From Kitasatospora xanthocidica (GTDB taxonomy: Bacteria > Actinomycetota > Actinomycetes > Streptomycetales > Streptomycetaceae): a stretch of 64,000 nt of DNA. Below the pieces are notes generated by a model that worked only from the letters and a program-made list of their open reading frames with translations, did not search any database and was not told the DNA's origin. The translations under genes were made by a program, and so were the position numbers. The stretch is from the NCBI RefSeq assembly GCF_014656195.1, contig NZ_BNBY01000004.1, forward strand, positions 299,790 to 363,789. The letters are read 5' to 3'. Shown here one piece after another: positions 55,346 to 63,775 of this stretch; position 1 is the stretch's first letter; every line of letters starts with the position of its first letter.

Positions 55346-57139
55346 TTGCTCGACTTCAGCCTTCCGGCCCTCTACCAGGTACCGAGCGGCGGTAACCTCT
55401 CCGACCTCGTGCACCAGAACGCCGAGCGGCACCCGGACGTCGTGGTGCTCAGCCGCAAGGTGGACGGCCGGTGGCAGGAGTTGACCGCCGCCCAGTTCCT
55501 GGTCGAGGTGCAGGCCGCCGCGAAGGGTCTGATCGCCACCGGGATCCGTCCCGGCGACCGCGTGGGCATCATGTCCCGCACCCGCTACGAGTGGACGCTG
55601 CTGGACTTCGCGATCTGGTCGGCCGGTGCCGTCACCGTGCCGGTGTACGAGACCTCATCCCCCGAGCAGGTGGAGTGGATCCTGGGTGACTCCGGCGCGG
55701 TCGCCGTGCTCACCGAGACCGACCAGCACCGCGACGTGGTCGAGGAGGTCCGCAACCGCCTGCCGGAGCTGAAGCACACCTGGCAGATCGAGCGGGGCGG
55801 GGTCGCCGCGCTGGCCGAGGCCGGCCGCGAGGTCTCCGACGCGACCGTCACCGAGCACCGCCGGAGCGCCGGCTCCGACTCGATCGCGACGATCGTCTAC
55901 ACCTCGGGCACCACCGGCCGCCCGAAGGGCTGTCAGCTGACGCACGGCAACTTCCTCGCCGAGTGCGGCAACGTCGTCGAGCGCCTCGCCCCGCTGTTCC
56001 GCACCGGCGAGAGCTCCGTGCTGCTCTTCCTGCCGCTGGCCCACGTGCTCGGCCGGATCGCCGAGATCGCCCCGGCGATGGCCCCGATCAAGCTCGGTCA
56101 CGTCTCCGACATCAAGGACGTCACCGCCGAGCTGGCGGCCTTCAAGCCGACCCTGATCCTGGGCGTGCCGAGAGTCTTCGAGAAGGTCTACAACACCGCC
56201 CGCGCCAAGGCCCAGGCCGACGGCAAGGGCAAGATCTTCGACAAGGCCGCCGAGACCGCGATCGCCTACAGCCGGGCGCTGGACGCCGGCGGTGCGGGCC
56301 TGGTGCTGCGGCTCAAGCACGCGGTCTTCGACAAGCTGGTCTACAGCAAGCTGCGCGCCGCCCTCGGCGGCCGGGCCACCCACGCCATCTCCGGCGGCGC
56401 CCCGCTCGGCGAGCGGCTGGGCCACTTCTACCGGGGCATCGGCTTCACCGTCCTGGAGGGCTACGGCCTGACCGAGACCTGCGCGGCCACCACCTTCAAC
56501 CCGTGGGACAAGCCGAAGATCGGCACGGTCGGCCAGCCCGTCCCGGGCGCCTCCGTCCGGGTCGCCGAGGACGGCGAGGTCTTCTTCAAGGGCCCGCACG
56601 TCTTCACCGGCTACTGGAACAACCCGCAGGCCACCGCCGACACGCTCAAGGACGGCTGGATGGCCAGCGGCGACATCGGCTCGCTGGACTCCGAGGGCTA
56701 CCTGACCATCACCGGCCGCAAGAAGGAGATCATCGTCACGGCCGGCGGCAAGAACGTCGCCCCGGCCGTGATCGAGGACCGGATCCGGGCCCACGCCCTG
56801 GTCGGCGAGGTCATGGTGGTCGGCGACCGCAAGCCCTTCATCGCCTGCCTGATCACCGTCGACCCGGACTTCTTCCCGAAGTGGAAGGAGTTCAACGGCA
56901 AGCCCGCCGACGCCACCGTCGCCGACCTGGCCGAGGACCCGGACCTGCTGGCCGCCCTGCAGGGCGCGGTGGACGAGGGCAACGCGGCCGTCTCGCACGC
57001 CGAGGCGGTCAAGAAGTTCCGCCTGCTGGACACCGAGTTCTCCGAGGAGAGCGGCCACCTGACGCCCTCGCTGAAGCTCAAGCGCAACGTCGTGCTGAAG
57101 GACTACGCGGCCGACATCGAGGCGCTCTACACGAAGTGA
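55346..57139 (+). CDS. long-chain fatty acid--CoA ligase / AMP-dependent synthetase
   Basis: Adenylate-forming enzyme of 597 residues, FadD15-like. P-loop IVYTSGTTGRPKGCQLTHGN (about 188-206), GYGLTETCAATTFNPW, DGWMASGDIGSLD, GRKKEIIVTAGGKNVAPAVIEDRIR and the C-terminal SLKLKRNVVLKDY with catalytic Lys. The TTG at 55346 follows GAGGAG. Activates fatty acids as CoA thioesters for lipid synthesis or degradation; equivalent to fadD15 beside pimB in mycobacteria. Confidence 0.95.
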   Translation: MLDFSLPALYQVPSGGNLSDLVHQNAERHPDVVVLSRKVDGRWQELTAAQFLVEVQAAAKGLIATGIRPGDRVGIMSRTRYEWTLLDFAIWSAGAVTVPVYETSSPEQVEWILGDSGAVAVLTETDQHRDVVEEVRNRLPELKHTWQIERGGVAALAEAGREVSDATVTEHRRSAGSDSIATIVYTSGTTGRPKGCQLTHGNFLAECGNVVERLAPLFRTGESSVLLFLPLAHVLGRIAEIAPAMAPIKLGHVSDIKDVTAELAAFKPTLILGVPRVFEKVYNTARAKAQADGKGKIFDKAAETAIAYSRALDAGGAGLVLRLKHAVFDKLVYSKLRAALGGRATHAISGGAPLGERLGHFYRGIGFTVLEGYGLTETCAATTFNPWDKPKIGTVGQPVPGASVRVAEDGEVFFKGPHVFTGYWNNPQATADTLKDGWMASGDIGSLDSEGYLTITGRKKEIIVTAGGKNVAPAVIEDRIRAHALVGEVMVVGDRKPFIACLITVDPDFFPKWKEFNGKPADATVADLAEDPDLLAALQGAVDEGNAAVSHAEAVKKFRLLDTEFSEESGHLTPSLKLKRNVVLKDYAADIEALYTK

Positions 57140-57158
57140 GCCGTCCCCGGGACGACAA

Positions 57159-57201
57159 GACGCCGGGCCCGCCCCTCCAGGAAGGGGGCGGGCCCGGCGT
57201 C
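57159..57201. terminator. long palindromic terminator between convergent genes
   Basis: GACGCCGGGCCCGCCCC pairs with GGGGCGGGCCCGGCGTC (17 bp, 9-base loop) in the 98 bases between the acyl-CoA ligase gene (plus) and the glycosyltransferase gene (minus). An outer GGGACGAC/GTCGTCCC extends the symmetry. Bidirectional terminator. Confidence 0.88.
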
Positions 57202-57237
57202 GTCCCGGCGGCGGCCGGGGGCCGTGCCGGCGTCGTG

Positions 57238-58374
57238 CTACCCGGCCAGCAGCGAGGTCAGCCGCCCGGCCAGCAGGTCCCAGCGCCAGGAGCGCTCCAC
57301 CCAGCGCCGCCCGGCCTCGCCCATCCGCCGGCGCAGCTCCTCGTCGCGCAGCAGCCGGACGATCCGCTCGGCCGCCGCCGGGGCCGAGCCGCCGGGCACC
57401 ACGTACCCGGTCTCGCCCTCCAGCACGGCGTCCGGGGCGCCCCCGGAGTCCCCCGCGACCACCGGCAGGCCGGTCGCCGAGGCCTCCAGGTAGACGATGC
57501 CCAGGCCCTCGACGTCCAGCCCCCCGCGCCTGGTCCGGCAGGGCATCGCGAAGACGTCCCCGGCGCCGTAGTGGGCGGGCAGTTCCTCCCACGGCACCGA
57601 GCCGGTGAACCGCACCGAGTCCCGTACGCCCGTGGTGTCCGCCAGCTTCTCCAGGTCCGCCCGGTACGGGCCGCCGCCGACGATCAGCAGCACCGCGTCC
57701 GGCACGTCGGCCAGGATCTGCGGCATCGCCTCGATCAGGGTGTCCTGGCCCTTGCGCGGCACCAGCCGGGAGACGCAGACCACCACCGGCCGGTCCGCCA
57801 GCCCGAGCCGGCGGCGCACCTCGGCGCCCCCGGAGCCGGGGTGGAAGGTCGTCTCGTCCACGCCCGGCGGCAGCTGGACCATCCGGGCCGCGGCCTCCGG
57901 CCCGACCGCGGCGGCGATCCGGGAGCGGGTGTACTCGCCCAGGTAGGTCAGCACGTCGGTGCCCGCGCCGATCCGGCGCAGCAGCTGCCGGGAGACCGGC
58001 AGCTGGGCCCAGGCGGCCTCGTGCCCGTGCGTCATGCCGAGCAGCCGCCCGGCCCCGGCCCGGCGCAGCGTGGGCGCCATCAGGCCGAGCGGGGCGGCGG
58101 CGCCGAACCAGACCGAGTCGCACCGTTCGGCGCGCAGGATCTCGGCGGCCCGCCGGGTGACCCGGGGTGTGGGAACCATCACCTTCGTCCGGTCCCGGAT
58201 CACCGGGAACGGCTGCTCGGCGTCGAAGCTCCGCACCTCGCTGCCGTCCCGCCAGGTCGAGGCGTACACCACGACGCTTCCGGCGGGCTGACGGACGGCC
58301 ATGTTGTGCACGAAGGCCTGGATGCCGCCCGGTCGGGGCGGGAAGTCATTGGTGACGATCAAGGTTCTGTGCAT
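57238..58374 (-). CDS. GT4 glycosyltransferase, PimB-like (mannosyltransferase)
   Basis: 378 residues; GT-B fold with N-terminal TLIVTNDFPPRPGGIQAFVHNMA, the conserved H in THGHEAAWA, and C-terminal nucleotide-sugar site VVCVSRLVPRKGQDTLIEAM and GLDVEGLGIVYLEASATGLPVV. The actinobacterial homologue at this location (Rv2188c, pimB-prime) is a phosphatidylinositol-mannoside mannosyltransferase; this probably makes an early PIM-type glycolipid here too (inference). ATG at 58374. Divergent from the GT87 gene. Confidence 0.9.
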   Translation of the reverse strand: MHRTLIVTNDFPPRPGGIQAFVHNMAVRQPAGSVVVYASTWRDGSEVRSFDAEQPFPVIRDRTKVMVPTPRVTRRAAEILRAERCDSVWFGAAAPLGLMAPTLRRAGAGRLLGMTHGHEAAWAQLPVSRQLLRRIGAGTDVLTYLGEYTRSRIAAAVGPEAAARMVQLPPGVDETTFHPGSGGAEVRRRLGLADRPVVVCVSRLVPRKGQDTLIEAMPQILADVPDAVLLIVGGGPYRADLEKLADTTGVRDSVRFTGSVPWEELPAHYGAGDVFAMPCRTRRGGLDVEGLGIVYLEASATGLPVVAGDSGGAPDAVLEGETGYVVPGGSAPAAAERIVRLLRDEELRRRMGEAGRRWVERSWRWDLLAGRLTSLLAG

Positions 58375-58481
58375 CAGGCCACGGCTCGCTCGGTCGGGGG
58401 GTGCTCGGTGTACCGCTGGGTGATCCGTACGATAGGTCAACACCATGACCCACCGGGAACGGAAGCGCACACGGCAACCGT

Positions 58482-58509
58482 TTGACCCCCGGGTCAGTCC
58501 TAGTACCTA
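58482..58509 (+). promoter_or_regulatory. candidate promoter with palindrome for the GT87 gene
   Basis: TTGACC at 58482-58487 followed by 16 bases and TACCTA at 58504-58509. The -35 is embedded in the palindrome TGACCC-CC-GGGTCA (58483-58496), which could be an operator. About 80 bases upstream of the GTG. Confidence 0.55.
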
Positions 58510-58588
58510 GGCCGCGACAGCGCGTGGCCCGGGCGTCCGTCGGTACGACGCCTCCGGTGGGGACGTACGAGACGAACGAGGGAGCGCA

Positions 58589-59950
58589 GTGGAATTGGCC
58601 CCGGCCACCGAGCCCGGTTCTTCGCGCGGCCGGCTCGGCCGCCCGCTCGGGGCGCTCGCCGCTCTCGGCGCGACCTGGGTGGCCACCCGGACGCTGCTGG
58701 TGCTGCTGATCACCGGTGTGCTGAAGTCGCCCGGCGGTGACGTCACCGCCGACGTGTGGATGATCTACCACGCCTGGTACGGCGTGCTGCAGACCGGCAC
58801 CTTCCCGTTCGACGACGTGACCTGGCAGTACCCGCCGGGCGCCGCCCTGGTGATCCTGCTGCCGGGCCTGCTGCCCTGGTCGTACCTGGTCTCGTTCTGG
58901 GTGATCTGCGGGATCGCCGACGCCGCCGCGGCCGCGCTGCTGGTCCGCACCGGCCTGCGCCGGGGCCGGGCGCTGACCGGCGCCTGGATGTGGGTGGTGG
59001 GCGTCCCGCTGCTCGGTCCGATGATCTACAACCGCTTCGACGTCATCGTCACCGCGGTCGCGCTGGCCGGGCTGCTGGCGCTGATCCGCCGGCCGGCCGT
59101 CGGCGGGCTGCTGCTGGGCCTGGGCGGCATCGTCAAGGTCTGGCCGCTGCTCGGCCTGATCGGCACCCCCTCCGGCCGCCGCACCCGCCGTTCCTGGACG
59201 CTCGCGGGGGCCACCGCCGTCTCGATCGGCTTCCTGCTCGCGGCGGGCATGAACGGCGCCTTCGACTTCCTGGCCTTCCAGAAGGACCGCGGCATCGAGG
59301 TCGAGTCGGTCGGCGCGCTGCCGCTGCACCTGGCCCGGATCGCCGGGGGCTGGGACGGCAGGGTCACCATGAACTACGGCTCCCCCGAGATGCTCGGGCC
59401 GTGGGTCGGCGTGATCAGCAAGGTGATGATGGCCGGCACCGTGCTGGGCTTCCTCTGGCTGCTGTTCTGGCGCTTCACCTCCAAGCGCCGCAACGCGGCC
59501 ACCATGTACGACGCGGCGCTGTGCGCGCTGCTGATCTTCGTGGTGACCAGCCGGGTGATCAGCCCGCAGTACCTGGTCTGGCTGGTCGGCGTCGCGGCGG
59601 TCTGCCTGACGGTGCGCGGCAGCAGCCAGCGGCCGGTGGCCCTGCTGATCCTGCTCGCCTGCCCGCTGACGCTGGTCGAGTTCCCGACGATGTTCACCCA
59701 GGTCCTGGCCAGCGACCCGGGCGCGATCGCCGTCCTGGCCGCGCGCAACCTGCTGCTGCTGGCCGCCGCCGTGCTCTCCTGCGTCCGGCTGTGGCGCTCC
59801 AGCCGCGGCGAGGCGCCGCTGCCGCCGACCGTGGTGCTGGACCGCGAACCCACCGCCGGCTACCCGGTCCGCCCCGGCATCGCGTACGAGCAGGACCTGC
59901 TGGACGGCATCGACCACCCGGGCGGCGCGCCCGCCGAGCAGCGGCGCTGA
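58589..59950 (+). CDS. GT87-family polyprenol-phosphate-mannose-type glycosyltransferase
   Basis: Polytopic membrane protein, 453 residues, about ten helices (for example LGALAALGATWVATRTLLVLL, SYLVSFWVICGIADAAAAALLV, VGGLLLGLGGIVKVWPLLGLI). First loop motif GDVTADVWMIYHAWYG and DVTWQYPPGAALVILL with acidic residues fits the GT-C fold (DUF2029). It likely uses polyprenyl-phosphate mannose on the outer membrane side of the membrane, consistent with a PimB-like gene next to it. GTG start with GAGGGAG. Confidence 0.9.
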   Translation: MELAPATEPGSSRGRLGRPLGALAALGATWVATRTLLVLLITGVLKSPGGDVTADVWMIYHAWYGVLQTGTFPFDDVTWQYPPGAALVILLPGLLPWSYLVSFWVICGIADAAAAALLVRTGLRRGRALTGAWMWVVGVPLLGPMIYNRFDVIVTAVALAGLLALIRRPAVGGLLLGLGGIVKVWPLLGLIGTPSGRRTRRSWTLAGATAVSIGFLLAAGMNGAFDFLAFQKDRGIEVESVGALPLHLARIAGGWDGRVTMNYGSPEMLGPWVGVISKVMMAGTVLGFLWLLFWRFTSKRRNAATMYDAALCALLIFVVTSRVISPQYLVWLVGVAAVCLTVRGSSQRPVALLILLACPLTLVEFPTMFTQVLASDPGAIAVLAARNLLLLAAAVLSCVRLWRSSRGEAPLPPTVVLDREPTAGYPVRPGIAYEQDLLDGIDHPGGAPAEQRR

Positions 59951-59967
59951 CGCGTCCCAGCCCAGAG

Positions 59968-61170
59968 TCAGTCCTTCAGCGCCGCCACGTCCTCCCGCCA
60001 GAGCCGGGTGAACTCGGCCAGGCCGAGGCCCAGTTCGGCGCGGAGCAGCCGGTCCGTACGGCGCTCGCGGTCCTCGCCCTGCCCGTCGTCGGCGCCGACC
60101 GCCCGGTAGAAGGCGATCAGCCGCTGCGGCCCGTAGCGGCGGGCGATCAGCTCGCAGGCCAGCCAGGACTGCTCGTAGGCCTGGGCGATGCCGGGGGCGC
60201 CGGCGGTGAAGTCCCGGTCCTCGGGCAGCTCGGTGGGGGCCTTCCCGGCGGCGACGTCCCGGGCCAGCTCGGGGGCGATCTGCCGCGGGCCGCGGCCGGA
60301 GTCGCGGTAGGCCGTCCAGTCGGCGACGCCCTCGGAGAGCCAGAGCGGTGTCCAGGCCCGGGTGTCGGCCCTGGTCGCGACGTGGGTGGCCTCGTGGGTG
60401 ATGACCACCTGCCGGCCGAAGGCGCTGAGCCGCCCGTACGCCTCGGGGTTGACCAGCACCCGGTCCGCCGGGGTGTTCCGGGGCGCGCCGGGGGCCGCCA
60501 CGGTGACCGCCGCCATGTCCGTCCAGCTCGCCGGGTCGCCCTCCAGCAGCCGGGCGAACCGCTCCTCGGTGGCGGGCAGTTCGAGCAGCAGCCGGCCGGG
60601 CCGGCCGCCGCCCCAGAGCTCCTCGACGGCGGGCACCGCCCGGTCCCCCACCTCGACCAGCCCGGCCGGGTCGGGGCCGTCGGCGGAGGCGAGCACCAGG
60701 CAGCGCGCGCCCGGCGCCGCGCGCACCGGGCCGAAGTCCCACAGCGCCGGCGGCCCGCTCGCGCTCTCCTCGCGCTCGACCCGCCAGCCGTCCGCCGCCC
60801 GGGCCAGCTCGATCCGCCGCGGGTACACCACGGGGTGGTCGTCGTACCCGGCGATCCGGACCGCCAGGTCGGCCGCGGCGGTCAGCCGGTCCGGGCCGCC
60901 GCCGGCGGCGAGCACCAGGTCGCGGTACCCGGCCTCGGCCACCGGCAGCCCCGACCGGGAGGACAGCGAGGCCGCCCGCTCCGCCAGCGCCGCGGCCACC
61001 TCGGCGCGCCGGTCGGCGGCCTGCCGGGCGGGTGCCGCCGGGGCGGCCGGCGGCAGCGACAGCTGGGCCAGCCCGCCGGCCACGAGCAGCAGCGCACCCC
61101 GCCGGGACAGCGCGCGGCGGGGCCGGGCTATCGGGTGGGGGTCGCGGGGGTCGGACGGCGGCGAGCTCAG
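59968..61170 (-). CDS. secreted zinc metallopeptidase-like protein (HExxH)
   Basis: About 400 residues with a signal-type N terminus (RRALSRRGALLLVAGGLAQLSLPPAAPA) and a zinc motif VVITHEATHVATRADTRAW (HEATH) followed by LWLSEGVADWTAY as a likely third ligand region (SEG/E). Resembles peptidase-like gluzincins of unknown substrate. The start is uncertain: the frame has no ATG or GTG before the signal peptide; a CTG at 61170 that overlaps the stop of the next NlpC/P60 gene is the best candidate and implies coupled translation. Confidence 0.8.
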   Translation of the reverse strand: MSSPPSDPRDPHPIARPRRALSRRGALLLVAGGLAQLSLPPAAPAAPARQAADRRAEVAAALAERAASLSSRSGLPVAEAGYRDLVLAAGGGPDRLTAAADLAVRIAGYDDHPVVYPRRIELARAADGWRVEREESASGPPALWDFGPVRAAPGARCLVLASADGPDPAGLVEVGDRAVPAVEELWGGGRPGRLLLELPATEERFARLLEGDPASWTDMAAVTVAAPGAPRNTPADRVLVNPEAYGRLSAFGRQVVITHEATHVATRADTRAWTPLWLSEGVADWTAYRDSGRGPRQIAPELARDVAAGKAPTELPEDRDFTAGAPGIAQAYEQSWLACELIARRYGPQRLIAFYRAVGADDGQGEDRERRTDRLLRAELGLGLAEFTRLWREDVAALKD

Positions 61171-62213
61171 AGCCTGACCACCCCTGAGATCGGCATGGCG
61201 TTGACGCTCTCGTAGCGGACCCTGGCGCCCGGGTAGGGGGCGTGCACGATCACGCCGCCGCCGGCGTACATGCCGACGTGGTGCATGTCCCGGTAGAAGA
61301 TCACCAGGTCTCCCGGTCGCGCGTCGGAGATGTTGATCCGCTGGCCGGCGGACGCCTGGGCCTGCGAGGTGCGCGGCAGGGTCACTCCGGCCTGCCGCCA
61401 GCTGTAGTACATCAGACCGGAGCAGTCGAACGCGCGCGGCCCGGTGGCCCCGTAGACGTACGGCGAGCCGACCATCCGCACCGCGGCGGCCAGCGCGGCG
61501 GCCCCCCGCTCGGAGGCGGGCGGGGTGGAGCCGAGGTCCAGCCGGTCGGTGCCGCGGGTGGCGCGCTGCTCGGCGTCCCTGGCGTCCTGGGCGACCATCC
61601 GGACCCGCTCGGCCGCCCCCAGGCCGTTCAGCAGCTTCTGCGCCTTGGCCAGCCGCTGCTGGATCTGCTGCTTGCTGTCGGCGAGCGAGCGGCGGGCCTC
61701 GTCCAGTTCGGCGAGCTTGCCGGTCGCCTCGGTGCGCCGCTGGTCGAGCCGGCGCTGACGGGTGACCAGCTCGTGCAGCGTCTCCCGCTGCCGCTCGGTG
61801 GCCTGGCCCAGGGCGCGGGCGCGGGCGAGGTAGCCCTCCGGGTCGGGGGAGAGCATCAGCTGGGCGGTCTGGGTCATCCCGCCGCCGCGGTACTCGGCCC
61901 CGGCCACGGTCGCCAGGTCGCCGCGCAACTCGTTGAGCTGGTCCTGGGCGACGGCGATCTCGCCCTGCAGGATCGTGGTCTCGCCCTGGAGCCGCCGCTG
62001 GGCCTCCTGCGCCGCGTTGGACTTCTCCGACGCCTGCTCGGCCTCGTCGTAGAGCTGTTCCACCTGCGCCTTGACGTCCTTGCGGTCGGCCGGGTCGGGG
62101 CTGCCGGGGGCGGCCTGGGCGCTGCCGCCGGTCGCCACGCCCAGCGCGGTGGTCGCCGCCGCCGTCAGCACCAGCGCGCGGGCGAGCAGTTGGGAACGGC
62201 GGTGCACGGGCAT
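61167..62213 (-). CDS. NlpC/P60 peptidoglycan endopeptidase, second copy
   Basis: Secreted cysteine peptidase, 348 residues: signal peptide (1-35, ALVLTAAATTALGVATGG), a long Q/E/A-rich coiled coil (about 50-215), linker, and the NlpC/P60 domain with catalytic Cys in FDCSGLMYYSW, GDLVIFYRDMHHVGMYAGGG with catalytic His, and third residue near HAPYPGA. Cleaves between D-Glu and DAP. Paralogue of the upstream gene with the same layout and order. Its coiled coil suggests autoinhibition. Overlaps the metallopeptidase start. Confidence 0.93.
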   Translation of the reverse strand: MPVHRRSQLLARALVLTAAATTALGVATGGSAQAAPGSPDPADRKDVKAQVEQLYDEAEQASEKSNAAQEAQRRLQGETTILQGEIAVAQDQLNELRGDLATVAGAEYRGGGMTQTAQLMLSPDPEGYLARARALGQATERQRETLHELVTRQRRLDQRRTEATGKLAELDEARRSLADSKQQIQQRLAKAQKLLNGLGAAERVRMVAQDARDAEQRATRGTDRLDLGSTPPASERGAAALAAAVRMVGSPYVYGATGPRAFDCSGLMYYSWRQAGVTLPRTSQAQASAGQRINISDARPGDLVIFYRDMHHVGMYAGGGVIVHAPYPGARVRYESVNAMPISGVVRL

Positions 62214-62389
62214 GCTGCAGCGGCTCCAATCCGGCGTCGCGGCCCCCGCCGCCGCACCACTGCGGGCGGCCGTGGAGCGGGAGTCCGGTGGCAGACGTTA
62301 GCGAGTCCGGGCAAGCGAGTCCAAACCCCTCCGGACCCGAATATTTGACCCGTAATCGGACATCAGCCCGATCCGCCGGAAAAGCCGCA

Positions 62390-62420
62390 GGCCCGGCCTC
62401 CCGTGACGGAAGACCGGGCC
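62390..62420 (-). terminator. hairpin terminator after the first NlpC/P60 gene
   Basis: On the minus strand GGCCCGG, an inner TCCGT/ACGGGA stem, CCGGGCC and then TGCGGCTTTT. It lies 20-50 bases after the stop codon, so the two NlpC/P60 genes are probably mostly separate transcripts. Confidence 0.75.
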
Positions 62421-62439
62421 CGGAGGCGCGGAGCGGGGA

Positions 62440-63561
62440 TCAGACCCGCACGATGCCGGACAGCGGCATGTTGGTGACGGCCTCGTAGCGGACCGAGGCG
62501 CCCGGCTTGGGCGCGTGCAGCACCTGGCCGTTGCCCGCGTAGATGCCGACGTGGTGGGCGTCGGTGTAGAAGATCAGCAGGTCGCCGGGCTGGGCCTGGG
62601 ACAGGTCGGTGCCGATCCGGGTGCCGGCGTGGGCCTGGTCCTGCGAGGTGCGCGGCAGCGAGACGCCGACCTGGTTGAACGCCCAGACCATCAGGCCGGA
62701 GCAGTCGAAGGAGCTCGGGCCGGTGGCGCCCCACACGTACGGGCTGCCGACCTTGGAGGCGGCGGCCGACAGCGCGGCGGCACCGCGCGAGCTGCCGGCG
62801 GCGGGCAGCTTGGCGACCGGCGTGGACGAGGGCGCCGCGAGGTCGGTGCGGCTGTTGTCGCGCGAGGCGCGCTCGGCGGCCTGCTGCTGGGCCTTCGCGG
62901 CGTCGGCCTGGGCCTTGGCGTCCGCGGCGGCCTTCTCCTCGGCCGCGCGCAGCGCCTGGCGCTCCTGCTCGGTCAGGGTGTTGAGCAGGTCCTGGGCCGC
63001 CTTCAGCTTGTTCTGGACCTCGTCCTTGGAGGCCTTCAGCTGCGTGGTGGTGGACTCCAGCTCGGCGAGCTTGCCCTGGGCCTCGGAGCGGTCCTGGTCG
63101 AGCTTGCGCTGCTGCTCCTGGAGCTGCTTCAGCTGGTTCTTCTGGGTGTCACCGGCCTGGTTCAGCGCACCGGCCTGGGTGAGGAAGGTGTCCGGGCTGG
63201 ACGAGAACATCAGCTGGACGGTCGGGGATATGCCGCCGTTGCGGTACTGCTCCCCGGCGATCTCGGCGAGGCCGCCCTGCAGGTCGGTCACCTGGGCCTG
63301 CTGGCGGGCCACCTGGTCCTGCAGGCCGGCGACCTGCTTCTCCAGGGCCTGCTGCTTCTCCTGGGCGGCGTTGTACTGCTCGGTCGCCACCTCGGCCTGC
63401 TCGTTGAGCTGGTCGACCTGCTCCTTGACCTGGTCCTTGGTCGGCTGCGGGTCGGCGTGGGCGCCGGACTGCGCGGAGAGGGCGACGGCTGCGGCAGCGA
63501 CACCGGTCAGGATCGAGACACGGGCGCGGCCGGCTGGCTTGGGACGACGATGGGACGCCAC
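62440..63561 (-). CDS. NlpC/P60 peptidoglycan endopeptidase, first copy
   Basis: Secreted cysteine peptidase, 373 residues: signal peptide (RVSILTGVAAAAVALSAQSGAHA), coiled coil of about 170 residues rich in Q/K/E/A, A/S/P linker, and the NlpC/P60 domain with FDCSGLMVWAFNQVGVSLPR, GDLLIFYTDAHHVGIYAGNG and LHAPKPGASVRYE. GTG start at 63561 with AGAAGGAG about 9 bases upstream. Preceded by a c-di-AMP riboswitch. Expected role: remodelling hyphal wall; homologue of mycobacterial Rv2190c and Streptomyces SCO2136-type proteins. Confidence 0.95.
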   Translation of the reverse strand: MASHRRPKPAGRARVSILTGVAAAAVALSAQSGAHADPQPTKDQVKEQVDQLNEQAEVATEQYNAAQEKQQALEKQVAGLQDQVARQQAQVTDLQGGLAEIAGEQYRNGGISPTVQLMFSSSPDTFLTQAGALNQAGDTQKNQLKQLQEQQRKLDQDRSEAQGKLAELESTTTQLKASKDEVQNKLKAAQDLLNTLTEQERQALRAAEEKAAADAKAQADAAKAQQQAAERASRDNSRTDLAAPSSTPVAKLPAAGSSRGAAALSAAASKVGSPYVWGATGPSSFDCSGLMVWAFNQVGVSLPRTSQDQAHAGTRIGTDLSQAQPGDLLIFYTDAHHVGIYAGNGQVLHAPKPGASVRYEAVTNMPLSGIVRV

Positions 63562-63584
63562 GAAGGCGGACTCCTTCTTCCTAC

Positions 63585-63775
63585 GTCCGCCTACCGGGTG
63601 AGCTGACGGGTTCGGGCCGGAAGCATGCCCTACGGCGCCTCACGGCCGTCGCAACGGCCGACCTGGCACCGATTCACCCCGGAGGAACGTGGTTCCCCGG
63701 CTCCGCTGCGCAGCGCCCCCGACCACTGGGCTCCCCTGTCGGGCAGTCGCTTCGTCCTGCCCCGCTGCCTCGCGA
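63585..63775 (-). ncRNA. c-di-AMP (ydaO/yuaA) riboswitch
   Basis: On the minus strand the ydaO-type conserved blocks appear in order: GGGGAACCA, GGGTGAATCGGTGCC, a GGCCGTTGCGACGGCC stem, and the diagnostic CCGAACCCGTCAGCTCACCCG-type 3' end (GAACCCGTCAGCT) with GGTAGGCGG. It ends about 25 bases before the NlpC/P60 GTG. In this class c-di-AMP usually turns expression off. 5' limit approximate. Confidence 0.93.
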
